Shown: positions 23,485 through 33,700 of the stretch, piece after piece
Layout of the letters: every line of letters begins with the position of its first letter
Position numbering within the stretch: position 1 is the first letter of the stretch
Virus record (IMG/VR): IMGVR_UViG_3300018424_009970
Coordinates: 1 to 35,362 of that record
Length of the DNA stretch: 35,362 nucleotides
DNA from: a virus
Strand: one strand, 5' to 3'
Translations under genes and position numbers: made by a program
Notes under the pieces: generated by a model
What the model was told of the DNA's origin: nothing
Seen by the model: the letters and a program-made list of their open reading frames with translations, nothing else
Databases searched by the model: none

Positions 23485-24202
23485 GAAAAAAATAAGAAGA
23501 AAACCAGGTACTCCTAGAAACATGTATTTCACAAAAGAGACAGGAGAGTCAATCGTAAAGTACTGTAATGAAGAGTGCCCGGAAGAAAAGAAAGTAATAT
23601 ATGAGAAAGAAATTTTACCTGCATTTGAAAAACTTGCTGAAAATCTAATATTTGTATACAGATTCAAGTCTCCTTATATGTCTTCTGATGAGCTAAAAGT
23701 AGATTGTGTTTCTTTTATGTTTGAGACTCTTCATAAGTGGGATCCATCCAGAGGTACTAAGGCTTTCTCTTATTTTAATGTTGTTGCAAAAAATTGGTTC
23801 ATTATAAACACTAGAAAACATCTCAAGAGGAGAAACAGGCATGTCAGCATAGACGATCCACACGGAATGTCTGCATCACAAAAAGTTATTTTTGAAGACT
23901 ACGATTACGTTCCTCCTCCAGATGAGCTGATGGCTAAAGAACAATCAAAAAAGGAAATAATGATTCTTCTAGAAGACATGCGAGTGAAGCTCACAAACGA
24001 AAACGAGATTAAATGTCTTCACGCCATAGAAACTCTTTTTAAGTCAATTGACGATCTAGAACTTTTAAATAAAAGAGCAGTTCTTTTATACATAAGAGAG
24101 ATCAGTGGACTAGACAAAAAGTATCTTTCTAAGTCTATGTCTGTAATAAGGCGTCACTACAGAGCCATGTCTAAAAAACCTGACATGTACGATATATTCT
24201 AA
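23474..24202 (+). CDS. Late-transcription sigma factor (T4 gp55-like)
   Basis: A 242-residue protein with a sigma region 2-like core. ELKVDCVSFMFETLHKWDPS (73-92) followed by RGTKAFSYFNVVAKNWFI is the helix pair that in sigma factors binds the beta-prime clamp and melts the -10 region, and it matches the gp55 type of T4-like phages. There is no region 4, as expected for gp55, which needs gp33 and the sliding clamp for late promoters. The N-terminus is very basic (KGKKKIRRKPGTPRN). It probably directs transcription of the structural genes that follow. GAGGAAG lies about 12 bases before the ATG. Confidence 0.85.
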   Translation: MKGKKKIRRKPGTPRNMYFTKETGESIVKYCNEECPEEKKVIYEKEILPAFEKLAENLIFVYRFKSPYMSSDELKVDCVSFMFETLHKWDPSRGTKAFSYFNVVAKNWFIINTRKHLKRRNRHVSIDDPHGMSASQKVIFEDYDYVPPPDELMAKEQSKKEIMILLEDMRVKLTNENEIKCLHAIETLFKSIDDLELLNKRAVLLYIREISGLDKKYLSKSMSVIRRHYRAMSKKPDMYDIF

Positions 24203-24211
24203 GAGGACAAC

Positions 24212-24589
24212 ATGAAAAGCAACGAAGGCAAGATCAAAGGGCTTTTAGAGAAAGTTAAAGACAAAGAACAGAAAGTAAAAGACTTTGGAGATATGCTTGC
24301 AGGTCTTTCTTCGATTGATGAAAAAAGAAAATCTCTTTGGAAAGAAATTTATGAGAATGCAGTAAGCGATAGAGAAAGAGCAGGAATACTCTTTACAGAA
24401 GCCTATACAGCGATGGGAGATAGCGCTTCAGATCACATTGCCATGGGAACTACAATGTCAAAATATCTTGAAAGAATGTCTAAGTCTAATGATCAAATTT
24501 TGAGCCTAGCAGACTTGGTTAATAAAGCACAGTCAGAAGAAGAAAAAATTGTCCCTGACGACCTGTATGACAAAATAATGGACAACTGA
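24212..24589 (+). CDS. Conserved-looking phage protein of unknown function
   Basis: A 125-residue all-helical acidic/basic protein without cysteines or membrane segments. The core LSSIDEKRKSLWKEIYENAV followed by SDRERAGILFTEAY and TMSKYLERMSKSNDQILSL looks like a protein I associate with the region before gp5 in marine T4-like phages, but I cannot name the family with certainty. It is preceded by a good AGAGG site and its TGA overlaps the ATG of the gp5-like gene by one base. The position suggests a tail-assembly, chaperone or replication-linked role; nothing in the sequence decides. Confidence 0.7.
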   Translation: MKSNEGKIKGLLEKVKDKEQKVKDFGDMLAGLSSIDEKRKSLWKEIYENAVSDRERAGILFTEAYTAMGDSASDHIAMGTTMSKYLERMSKSNDQILSLADLVNKAQSEEEKIVPDDLYDKIMDN

Positions 24590-26166
24590 TGAGTATTTAT
24601 AAGTCTCTAAGAGAACCGAAGATTGGAGCATTTAGAAGATATGTTGTTCTAGAAGTTCTAAGTGACACAACTTTTCCTAGGGAAAAGGCTAAGGAGTGGG
24701 CAGAGACTATTGAAAATAGAGAATTTTTTGTTCAAACTGAAGGCACAGAATATGAATCTTATCTAATATCACCAAGAAATTCTGTGATCGGAAAGTTAAT
24801 AGCTGGTGGGAGCGGTAAGTTAGAAAATAATAATTCCATTATGTATCCTTTCTTTTCTTCTCATTTTTCGTTACCTGTAAAACCAGGAGAACAAGTCTGG
24901 GGATTTCAAGAGTCAAACGGAAAAGTTTTTTGGGTTTCTAGAATACATGAACCTGATCATGTCGAAGATATCAATTATACACATGGGGACAGGAAATTAT
25001 TGCCTACAAAGCAAGGTGTAAATGAGTTGCCCGACCCAAATACTGTGATTTCCTTGGTGCCAGGATTTCCTAATGGAGTAGATATAGACAATAGAGAAAC
25101 TGATTTAGAAGATTTTGATAATGTTACATTAGAACAACTTGATAAAAAAGGAATAAACCCGGATTTATTTACTCTTCCTAAAATTAATTCTTATGAAACA
25201 ACAGTCAAAGAAACTAATTTTGTAAATGCAATTGTTTACGAACCAATCCCAAGACTTTCCAAACGCCCAGGAGACTTAACTCTCCAAGGATCTAATAATG
25301 CATCCATTATATTAGGGACTGAAAGAGGATATGGAAGTGCGACAAGGCCTGATCCTAAAAAAAGCAATGTGTTTCCTGAAAATGATCAAGCATCATCTAC
25401 AGGTCTTTCGGAAGGTATGGGTGCCATCGACATTGTTGTAGGGAGGGGTCGAGTTCACAATGGTTCTGAAGCTAATGTTGATGTTCCTCCAGCAGATACA
25501 CGCCCTAGAATCATCAAGAACACTAGAGACAGTTTTGAAACAGATAAAAACCCAGGCCTAGACAATACAAAAGCTCCAGAAGGATCAGCACAATCAGATG
25601 CTCCAGAGGGTGACCCTGATTTTTTGCATGATGCCTCTAGAATTTACATGTCAATGAAGACAGATCCTGACACTCTATTTGGTTTGAGCTACCCAGACCA
25701 ACCAGAAGCAGGAACTGTAGTCGCTCCCACTCCGGAAAGTTCAGCTGTAATCTTTAAATCAGATCAAGTTAGAATTATTGCACGTAAGGACTCCGACAAC
25801 GGAATTAATGGTTCAATAAGGATAATCAAAGAGGGAGCAGGAGACGCTGATAGAGCAACTATCGTGATACAGCCTTATGTCTCTATTATGATCGACGGCC
25901 CCAAGATTATCATCGGTGACGGAAGAGAAGATGCTGACGGACAAAACGGCGAAGGAACCCAAGTCATTCTTGGTCGAGATGCCACTGAGTCTATTCTTCT
26001 AGGTGACAAACTTATAACGATGATAAAAGCTCTAGAGACAAAATTTAATGATCACATCCATGGAAGCTCCGCAGGAAACACTACGACTCATTCTGTTGGG
26101 GGTGCCACAGAAAATTCAGCTGAGGACTGGGATACTGCGAAGAGCAAGATAGGAAAAACAAAATAG
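24589..26166 (+). CDS. Baseplate hub/spike protein, gp5-like, without lysozyme domain
   Basis: A 525-residue protein that resembles the OB-fold and beta-helix parts of T4 gp5. The OB-like region near 60-125 includes SSHFSLPVKPGEQVWGF and KVFWVSRIHEP. The C-terminus (about 385-525) has short repeating strands, IRIIKEG, ATIVIQPYVSIMIDGPKIIIG, then VILGRDATESILLGDKLI and a helix ending DHIHGSS, as in spike proteins. No lysozyme domain (E-D-T triad) is visible between these regions; instead there is a low-complexity, Asp/Pro-rich linker. It would form the central spike of the tail. Its neighbours, the late sigma factor before it and gp25/gp6-like genes after it, support the role. Confidence 0.78.
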   Translation: MSIYKSLREPKIGAFRRYVVLEVLSDTTFPREKAKEWAETIENREFFVQTEGTEYESYLISPRNSVIGKLIAGGSGKLENNNSIMYPFFSSHFSLPVKPGEQVWGFQESNGKVFWVSRIHEPDHVEDINYTHGDRKLLPTKQGVNELPDPNTVISLVPGFPNGVDIDNRETDLEDFDNVTLEQLDKKGINPDLFTLPKINSYETTVKETNFVNAIVYEPIPRLSKRPGDLTLQGSNNASIILGTERGYGSATRPDPKKSNVFPENDQASSTGLSEGMGAIDIVVGRGRVHNGSEANVDVPPADTRPRIIKNTRDSFETDKNPGLDNTKAPEGSAQSDAPEGDPDFLHDASRIYMSMKTDPDTLFGLSYPDQPEAGTVVAPTPESSAVIFKSDQVRIIARKDSDNGINGSIRIIKEGAGDADRATIVIQPYVSIMIDGPKIIIGDGREDADGQNGEGTQVILGRDATESILLGDKLITMIKALETKFNDHIHGSSAGNTTTHSVGGATENSAEDWDTAKSKIGKTK

Positions 26167-26714
26167 TGGGACTATCATCAGACTTACGAAAGTTTATTGA
26201 CCCTGGTTATGATGACTTCGAAGGTTTTCCAACAGACGGAGCTTCGGTAGCTTCTAAGTGGGGCGGTGCTTTTGCAGCAGCTTTCAAAGATGCACTTACT
26301 CCTTCCACCGCCGGCGGCCTAATATCTGAGGGCTCCGAAGTACTATTGACTCAAACCCTCACAGCCGCTTTTCCACCCGACGCTGACCCACTTCCCCAGC
26401 TTCCTGCTGCACTAGATGCCGCCCTCACAGCAGCCGCCGCCGATGTTGTATCTAAGTCCAACACTCCATTACCTGCCACTGCAGCCGTAGCTCCATCCAG
26501 TCCGTATAATTCTGCAACAGAGGTCTTTAAGGGCTTGACCCTAGAAGGGCCAAACGAAGAAAACCCAGAAGGGGAATCAGTAGGAAAGCAAATAGCAGAT
26601 CTCGCAGAAGCTCGCTTTGATTCATGGATTCAGACAGGAAAATATGTCGGCCTGGCTGCTTCTGCTAGTCCAGTCCCAGACACAAAATGGGGATCTCCAC
26701 CCGTCGAAGACTAA
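26166..26714 (+). CDS. Ala/Pro-rich, GC-rich protein of unknown function in the tail module
   Basis: A 182-residue protein starting with GTG at 26166 that overlaps the gp5-like stop by one base. The middle is dominated by Ala, Pro and small residues (AALDAALTAAAADVV, TPLPATAAVAPSSP), with no transmembrane helix, catalytic motif or PAAR signature that I can recognise. Its composition is very different from its neighbours: 34 of 60 bases in 26341-26400 and 35 of 60 in 26401-26460 are G or C, against 16 of 60 in 27001-27060. Position between gp5-like and gp25-like genes suggests a baseplate or hub-associated protein, perhaps acquired recently. Function unknown. Confidence 0.65.
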   Translation: MGLSSDLRKFIDPGYDDFEGFPTDGASVASKWGGAFAAAFKDALTPSTAGGLISEGSEVLLTQTLTAAFPPDADPLPQLPAALDAALTAAAADVVSKSNTPLPATAAVAPSSPYNSATEVFKGLTLEGPNEENPEGESVGKQIADLAEARFDSWIQTGKYVGLAASASPVPDTKWGSPPVED

Positions 26715-26830
26715 TAGATCAGGTTACTGGCTCCTACACATTTTTTAAAAATTACATACATTTCATTTGCATGTGAGTGATCAACTCTAATAAACTGGAG
26801 CAGTGTCATAATTATTGCAGAGGTGTTGAC
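26715..26830 (+). promoter_or_regulatory. Largest intergenic gap (116 bases), possible control region
   Basis: This is the longest non-coding stretch once the gp25-like start is placed at 26831. It holds TTGCAT at 26767-26772 and TAATAA about 15 bases later, a weak promoter-like pair, plus AGAGG at 26819-26823 seven bases before the GTG start. No T4 late-type TATAAATA and no terminator stem followed by T-run is seen. The ribosome site is convincing; the promoter is not. Confidence 0.3.
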
Positions 26831-27319
26831 GTGGCTGATCAAGAAAGAAAAGTTTATGATTTCAAGTCTGTGGGAACAACTGAGGAGTCTAGACAAAATA
26901 GAAATAAAAACAGAGGAATCGACACACCCATTGGGATAATGACTCCGATTCGTTTAAGTACTTCTCACTCTGACTTATTTGAAATGCATACTGATTTGTC
27001 TAAGCAAATAAGAGATAATTTTAGAAATATGTTAACTACTAATCATGGAGACAGGATGATGCTTTATGACTTTGGTGCTAATCTTCTCTCTCTTGCTTTT
27101 GATTTAGGTACAGAGGACATAGACACGGAAGCACAGAGGAGAATTTCTAGATCAACAGAGAAATATATGCCTTACATCAACTTAGAGACATTTGAGACTT
27201 TTAGCAAGCCTAGCGAAGATGGATCTTTGGCACAAATAGGTGTAAGCGTGACGTATTCAGTCCCAAGTCTAAGGGTTTTTAATCAAAGAGTTGAAGCATT
27301 GATATATGCAGCAGGATAA
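26831..27319 (+). CDS. Baseplate wedge protein, gp25-like (P2 W-like)
   Basis: A 162-residue protein of the gp25/GPW family. Family features include the opening ERKVYDFKSVG, TPIGIMTPI, the helix LSKQIRDNFRNMLTTNHGDRMM with LYDFGANL (the R-x-x-x-x-x-G-x-L loop of the family), and the final strand VSVTYSVPSLRVFNQRVE. In T4 this protein joins the wedge to the sheath-nucleating ring. The frame stays open upstream to a GTG at 26777, but those 18 residues look random and lack a ribosome site; GTG at 26831 has AGAGG seven bases upstream and starts exactly where homologues begin (MADQERK). The gp6-like gene follows after three bases. Confidence 0.88.
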   Translation: MADQERKVYDFKSVGTTEESRQNRNKNRGIDTPIGIMTPIRLSTSHSDLFEMHTDLSKQIRDNFRNMLTTNHGDRMMLYDFGANLLSLAFDLGTEDIDTEAQRRISRSTEKYMPYINLETFETFSKPSEDGSLAQIGVSVTYSVPSLRVFNQRVEALIYAAG

Positions 27320-27322
27320 AGA

Positions 27323-29221
27323 ATGACCAAAAGAATCAAAGACAGAATAAGAGCAGGTTCTAATCGGACTTATTTGGCAAAGGATTTTGAGTCTTTGCGC
27401 CAACAAATAATAGAACATGCAAAAATATTTTTTCCAGACAGAATAAAAGATTTTTCAGAACCTTCTGTTGCCGGCTTGCTAGTAGATATGGCCGCATCGG
27501 TGGGTGATACCATGTCTTATTATCTAGATCATCAGTTCAGAGAATTGGATCCAACTCGCGCCGTAGAGTTTGAAAATATCATTACACACTTAAGAAATGC
27601 AGGTGTGAAAGTAGTGGGTGCATCTCCGGCTTCAACATCTGTAACAATATCAATGATAGTCCCGAGCGAGACTTTTGTTGATACAAATGGAGAAACAGCT
27701 CATAGACCAAAAACTAGTGCACTGCCTCATGTTCTAGAAGGTACAACGTTTTTGTCTGAATCAGGAATTGTTTTTAACTTACTAGAAGATATTGACTTTG
27801 GAAAAATAAAGCCTGACGGAAATCTTTATGCTTCAATAGAAGTAAATGAGAATGATTCGACAACTTCAAAGCCTTCATCATGGAAAGTTTCTGTCAATGC
27901 CGAAGTGATATCAGGAGTTGAAGAAGTCGAAAGCTTCAATATTCCAGATGTTCACGTGCCGTTCAGAGAAATAGTATTAGGTAATACCGACGTCTCTTCG
28001 ATATTAAGTGTGTATGACTCTGATAATAATAGATACTACGAAGTTGAGTCTTTGAGTCAAGATACAGTATTTGAAGCTATTGATAATAAAAGTGTGGAAG
28101 ATTATGATCTTGTTTCTAAAACACTAGAAATGATACCAGCACCAAGAAGATACGTCGCCAATGTCTCACCAACAACATTCAGTACAACTATTAGATTTGG
28201 AAGTGGAAATTCTTTTGCTTTAGATGATGATATAGCACCTGATCCGAGTGAATTGGCACTAAATCTTTATGGTAAAAACACATTGTCTAGATTCTCCATA
28301 GATCCTAATTCTTTGATCGAGACACAAACTTTAGGAATTTCTCCAAGAAACACAACTATCGACGTAACTTATCGATACGGTGGAGGGCTTAAGCATAATG
28401 TTGATGCTAATACAATTATAACAATTCAAGATCTCTCTATGGAGTTTAGAAATTCACCTTCTCCTGCAGATGCACTTTCAGTTAGACAGAGTATTAAAGT
28501 TACAAACGAAAGGGCAGCGACAGGAGGTGCAGATGCTCCTGATATAGAATTCCTAAGATCACAGATTGCTCCTGCTAGAAACGCACAAACAAGAATTGTA
28601 ACTAAAGAGGACTTGTTGGCCAGGATTTACACTTTGCCATCCAAGTTTGGTAGAGTGTACAGGGTAGGCCTATCTGAAAATCCAACTAGCGGTCTTTCTT
28701 TAGTTTTACATATTCTAAGTTTAGATTCAAATGGAAATTTGACAATATCACCCGATACTCTTAAACAAAACTTAAGTACGTATTTAAATGAATTTAGACT
28801 GATATCTGATGCTATAGACATTGTTGATGCAAAGATTTTAAACTACGGAATAAAATATGAAGTATTTTTGGATAAGTCTGTTAACAAACAAGTGACTCTC
28901 TTAGCAATAAACAACGCTTTAGCAGAATCACTACAGACAAAATATTTTCAAATAGACCAACCTATAATCATCGATGACCTTATTAACGTGATCATTAATA
29001 CAAGAGGAGTTATTTCAATAAACGATTTACAAGTGGTTCCAATCTCAGGTGTATCTACGTCCAGTAATGGTCATTTTGGATTGGGTTCTGGCGGAAGAAT
29101 TTACTCAACAGCAACATTTAAAACTGAAAACAGAGTAAAGAATGGAATAATAAGAGGAGACGTTGGTTCAATTTTTGAACTAAGATATCCAGCAAATGAT
29201 ATTATAGGTTACTCGGTGTAA
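27323..29221 (+). CDS. Baseplate wedge protein, gp6-like (P2 J-like)
   Basis: A 632-residue protein typical of T4 gp6/baseplate J. The N-terminal region has TYLAKDFESLRQQIIEHA and DFSEPSVAGLLVDMAASVGD, the conserved first helices, with SYYLDHQFRELDPTRA following. The C-terminal half has APARNAQTRIVTKEDLLARI, the J-family helix that dimerises around the baseplate ring, and ends with IDDLINVIINTRGVISINDL. Two copies per wedge form the inner ring of the baseplate. Length (T4 gp6 is 660) and position directly after a gp25-like gene agree. No anomalies seen. Confidence 0.9.
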   Translation: MTKRIKDRIRAGSNRTYLAKDFESLRQQIIEHAKIFFPDRIKDFSEPSVAGLLVDMAASVGDTMSYYLDHQFRELDPTRAVEFENIITHLRNAGVKVVGASPASTSVTISMIVPSETFVDTNGETAHRPKTSALPHVLEGTTFLSESGIVFNLLEDIDFGKIKPDGNLYASIEVNENDSTTSKPSSWKVSVNAEVISGVEEVESFNIPDVHVPFREIVLGNTDVSSILSVYDSDNNRYYEVESLSQDTVFEAIDNKSVEDYDLVSKTLEMIPAPRRYVANVSPTTFSTTIRFGSGNSFALDDDIAPDPSELALNLYGKNTLSRFSIDPNSLIETQTLGISPRNTTIDVTYRYGGGLKHNVDANTIITIQDLSMEFRNSPSPADALSVRQSIKVTNERAATGGADAPDIEFLRSQIAPARNAQTRIVTKEDLLARIYTLPSKFGRVYRVGLSENPTSGLSLVLHILSLDSNGNLTISPDTLKQNLSTYLNEFRLISDAIDIVDAKILNYGIKYEVFLDKSVNKQVTLLAINNALAESLQTKYFQIDQPIIIDDLINVIINTRGVISINDLQVVPISGVSTSSNGHFGLGSGGRIYSTATFKTENRVKNGIIRGDVGSIFELRYPANDIIGYSV

Positions 29222-29223
29222 AA

Positions 29224-30762
29224 ATGAAGATATTTTGTACAGCTAGCTCTGACGCTTATATAACAGACAAAATAATAGATGAGAAACTTCGAGCAGAAGA
29301 TGCTAATGTTGGAAGAGCAGGAACTTTAGATTTATTTAAGCTCTACGACGAAAATAAGCTGAATGGTGTCAGTGGTCAAAATGAAATCTCGAGACTTTTG
29401 GTAAAATTTGATCTTTCAAAAGCAAGAGATTTAATGACATCAAAGCTTGACATCAATAATGGAAATTTTAGTGCCAAGATTAAATTGTTTGATGTGCGAT
29501 CCGGTCACGCAACACCGTCAGATTTCAATGTAATAGCACATCCGTTAAGTAGATCATTTACAGAAGGTGTAGGTAGAGATATATCAAAGTTTGAAGATTT
29601 AAGCGTGGTGAATTTCTTAACATCTTCAATAGTAAATGGAAGACCTCAAGCTTGGTATGTCTCTGGAGCAAATTATGAAGGTTTACTAGGATCAGATGAT
29701 ATTGATATCATAGGGTCAGGATCACTTACATCTGATCCTAATGACGTTCAATATTTATATGGAACTCAGCATTTCATCACCGGGGATGAAGATTTAGAAA
29801 TAGATGTAACTCCAGCGATATCAGGAACTTTAGCCGGAAAGATAGAAGATCACGGTTTTAGAATATCTTTTAGCGGATCCGATGAAACAGACTTAAAGTC
29901 TAGATTTGTCAAAAGATTCGCATCTAGACACTCTTCAAATCCACTCCTACAGCCACGTTTAGAAATATCTTTTCCGGACTACGTCGTGGATGATAGAGAG
30001 AATTTCTATTTTGACACAAACTCAACAATATTCTTGACAAACAGTAGAAAGTCTACACTTTCAAATTTTATTTCGGGAGGATCAGAAGTATCTGGAGAAA
30101 ACTCTTTGAAACTTAAGCTAGTAAAAGGAGGATTCACCAAGATAATTGATGTATCCAGTCACAAGGAAGGCACAGACAAAACCAATAAGAAAGGTGTGTA
30201 TTCTGCATCCTTTACAGTATCATCTGAAGACACTACAGAATATATTAGAGGAGACACAATAGCAAAATTAGTCGCAAGAGAGAAAGAGATAACTTTTGAC
30301 GAATATTGGTATTCTTCTGACGGTTCAAAAGGTTTTTACACCGGTTCACTAACAATTAAGTCTGATGACGTCAATAGTACTTCTGTTAACGACAATATTG
30401 ACGTATTTTCTGTAAATTGCAAAACCAATTACGATAAAAAAGATCAGGAAAGAATCCATGTTTTTGGTATAAACCATACAGAAGATTCCGAAAAAGCTAG
30501 GAAGAAGCCTATCAAGAAAAAGTCTGTTGTTTTTGATAAGATTTATTATAGAGTACTTGATGCAAATAGCTTGGACATAATATTCGACTTCGGAGAGAAA
30601 GATGAATCAACGAGGCTATCTACAGACCCAGATGGAATGTATTTTGATTTTCATTTTGACATCTTACCTTATGGAAGATCTTACATGTTTGAGTTTTTAG
30701 TTGTTCATAAAAATATAAGGAAAATCGTAAGAGATAAAAGATCTAGGTTTACGGTCCAATAA
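29224..30762 (+). CDS. Structural protein with DNRLRE/CBM-like domain
   Basis: A 512-residue predicted virion protein. The first 260 residues resemble a DNRLRE-type (carbohydrate-binding-like) jelly roll: SSDAYITDKIID, then RLLVKFDLSKARDLM, AKIKLFDVRSG, and FVKRFASRHSSNPLLQPRLE with its characteristic closing strand EISFPDYV. The remainder (about 270-512) is made of beta-rich repeats without a recognised motif (SGGSEVSGENSLKLKLVKGG, YSASFTVSSEDT). It lies between the gp6-like and the I/gp7-like gene, so it is probably a baseplate or fibre-anchoring part that contacts glycans. Structural role is likely; ligand unknown. Confidence 0.6.
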   Translation: MKIFCTASSDAYITDKIIDEKLRAEDANVGRAGTLDLFKLYDENKLNGVSGQNEISRLLVKFDLSKARDLMTSKLDINNGNFSAKIKLFDVRSGHATPSDFNVIAHPLSRSFTEGVGRDISKFEDLSVVNFLTSSIVNGRPQAWYVSGANYEGLLGSDDIDIIGSGSLTSDPNDVQYLYGTQHFITGDEDLEIDVTPAISGTLAGKIEDHGFRISFSGSDETDLKSRFVKRFASRHSSNPLLQPRLEISFPDYVVDDRENFYFDTNSTIFLTNSRKSTLSNFISGGSEVSGENSLKLKLVKGGFTKIIDVSSHKEGTDKTNKKGVYSASFTVSSEDTTEYIRGDTIAKLVAREKEITFDEYWYSSDGSKGFYTGSLTIKSDDVNSTSVNDNIDVFSVNCKTNYDKKDQERIHVFGINHTEDSEKARKKPIKKKSVVFDKIYYRVLDANSLDIIFDFGEKDESTRLSTDPDGMYFDFHFDILPYGRSYMFEFLVVHKNIRKIVRDKRSRFTVQ

Positions 30763-30764
30763 AA

Positions 30765-33700
30765 ATGAGAAAAGACAATTTTTTTAAAAATTCTCTATTT
30801 AAGCCAAGCGTAATCAAAAACTATTCTGGTCGCTCCACAATGACGCTTGCAGACAATGCACAAGACTCGTTTGCAATCGTAAATAATACAGGATCCTTTA
30901 GGTTTGATCCAGCAGGTTCTTCCTTAAAAAATACACAACAGTTAAACGTTGACTTTTCTAAGTTTGAAAATCACACATTTTTTAATTCAGCTAGAAACAA
31001 GGTTCACATAGCATTTGAAAAAATAATAAATCAGTATCCATTTGATGGATCTAGATCCGAATACGAGTCTTTTTTTGATAAATTATCGGGGTTTGAAAAG
31101 CACGTATTTGATTTATTTCCAAAACATTCAGGATTTTTAATATTTGATAGAGACGGTAGTAATCCTGGTACTTACCTTTCTGTAGCAGATACAAAAGGCG
31201 GCGGAAGTTCAATAAACACAAAAAAATCCGCCGGCGAGTCTGTTTTATCGATAAACGATACACCTTTTACTTTGGAATTTAATCTCTATATTCCTAGTGG
31301 TTCTTCCAATCAAAATGAAATAATAGCACAAAGAATCAACACCGATTCGTACGGATTTACATTAGCATTGTCTAATTCTAACTCAACAAGCTCTCCAAAT
31401 GGATTGACTGACCTAGTTTTTATTGTAAGTGATGAGACGAAAAGTCAAACTTTAACAAGAACTTCGATTTCTAAGGGAGAGTTTTTACACATAGCAGCAA
31501 TTTACGACAGAGGTGACACTGACAAACTCAAGATACTAGTGAACGGTGAAGGAGAAGTTACCAGCTCAAACAAAGTTTCACTTTCAAATATTGATTTTGA
31601 GAATTCTAATTTTACTATAGGATCCGGATCTATACACACATATAGCGGAAATGAGTTCACACCCACTGCCACTCTTTCAGGATCTTTAGACGATTTCAGA
31701 TTTTTTAATTCTTCTAGAAAAACAGCTGACATAAGAAAATACATGAACAGAGAGATTTTTGCTCAAGAAGACTTAAAACTTTATTTTAGGTTTAATGAAC
31801 CTAGTGGATCCTATTCTTACGAAGGTAGACAAAACGAAAATCTCTGTCTAGATCACTCCGGAAATGAGTTACACACTTACGTTCAAAATTTCCAAATGAA
31901 CCAGAGAGACACGTCTAGGATAAACTCAACTGCTTTGCCGAGTGAAGATCCTAAGATTTCTCCAGTATTGTTTCCTTCTTTCGAAACAGTCAAAAGTCTA
32001 TCATTCAACTTATTAGCATCAGGATCAAACTATGATATCAACAATCCTAATCTAATAACAAAACTAATACCTGAACACTATTTGAGTGAAGAGAAGTTTT
32101 TATCAGGTGATCAATCAGACTTAGAAAATCTAGACGAAAACCCAGGGATGATAGTAGATGAACCTGGTGGCAATAAAATACAACAAGGACAATTAATATC
32201 ATCAGTACTTTTTATGTGGGCTGAGATATTTGATGAAATTAAGCTTTTTATTGATGAAATGTCTAAATTGACAAAAGTAGATTATATCGATCAGGGAACA
32301 ATATCAAATCAGCTCCTTCCTTTCCTAGCAGAATATCATAGCTTTAAACTACCATCCCAGTTTAATAATGCATCTATAGAACAGTACATGCAAGGAAAGA
32401 AAGTGACTCTAGATGAGGCACAAAACAATAGATCCCTTCAAGATGTACAAAATGTAATATGGCGAAGAATTCTCTCTGATTTACCAGAAATTAGAAGATC
32501 TAAGGGAACAAGAGCATCAGCCGAAGCAGTTCTGAGAAATATAGGAATAAATCCGGGCACAACCTTTAGAATCAAAGAATACGGCGGTAACCCTAGAAGA
32601 GAAATACAAAATACTTTTGTTAAGAGGACACGTATAGGTAAGATTCTAAACTTTTCAGGATCGTTTAATACACAAGGGACTATTGATGGAGAAGGAAGAG
32701 ATAGTTCCAGACCAGTTGTAACATCGGGTTACCTTTCAGGCTCTCGAACAGAACCGGGTTATCCATTAATTCAAGGAAGTTACGTTAATGGTGTAAGCAA
32801 CAATGCATCCGACGGTCTTTTTACCAGTGGGTCTTGGTTCTTAGAGGGACTTTTTAAGTTCGACGGCGCACTAAACCATCCAGAAATTCAAAGTCTCATG
32901 AGGATTCAATCAACAGGATCTTCGTCTGGAGTTGGTAATAATTTTCTTCTCTATAATTTGGTGTGCATAAAACCGAACATAAGTACTGGCCAGACAGGGT
33001 CGTTAATCCTTTATGGAAAACCTGATGGTAACATTAGTGATACTCTTAGAATGGAAATACATGATGTAGATATTTTTGATGGAAAAAAGTGGCATCTGTC
33101 TTTCGGGAGAAACGCACATGCAGAAGAAAGATATGTATCCTCCTCTTACTATTTAAGAGCAGGTAAGTCAAGATACACAAAAGAGCCATTGATATATTCA
33201 ACATCATCATATTTTTACGATAAGAATAGCAATGCACTAAACAACATAGATGCTGAATATAACACATCAGGAACTTTCATTGCCATCGGAAGCATGAGTC
33301 TGGGTTATGACTCTTCAACATCTTATGAGTTCTTAAATCAACTTTCAAACTCTAGTGCTAACACTGTAAACTTTACTGGAAAATCTTCCAACATAAGATT
33401 TTTTACAAAAGCTTTGACAGAAAATGAAACGATACAACACGTAAGCAATCCCTATTCGCTGGGCGTTGGTGATCCTGGTGTTAATTTTGGTTTTAGCAAT
33501 GCAAAAACCGGATCATACGAAAGACTTAGGGTAGACTATTCCATGAGTCAATTGGTAACAGAATCAAACTCATCCGGAGAAGTTAGTATTTTCGACTTTA
33601 CACAGAACAATATTTTCGGAAGAGGAACGGGTTTTGAGGCTTCTAAGAGTGTGATCGTTCCAATAAGATATGATTATAGAACTATATCACCAAAACTAGA

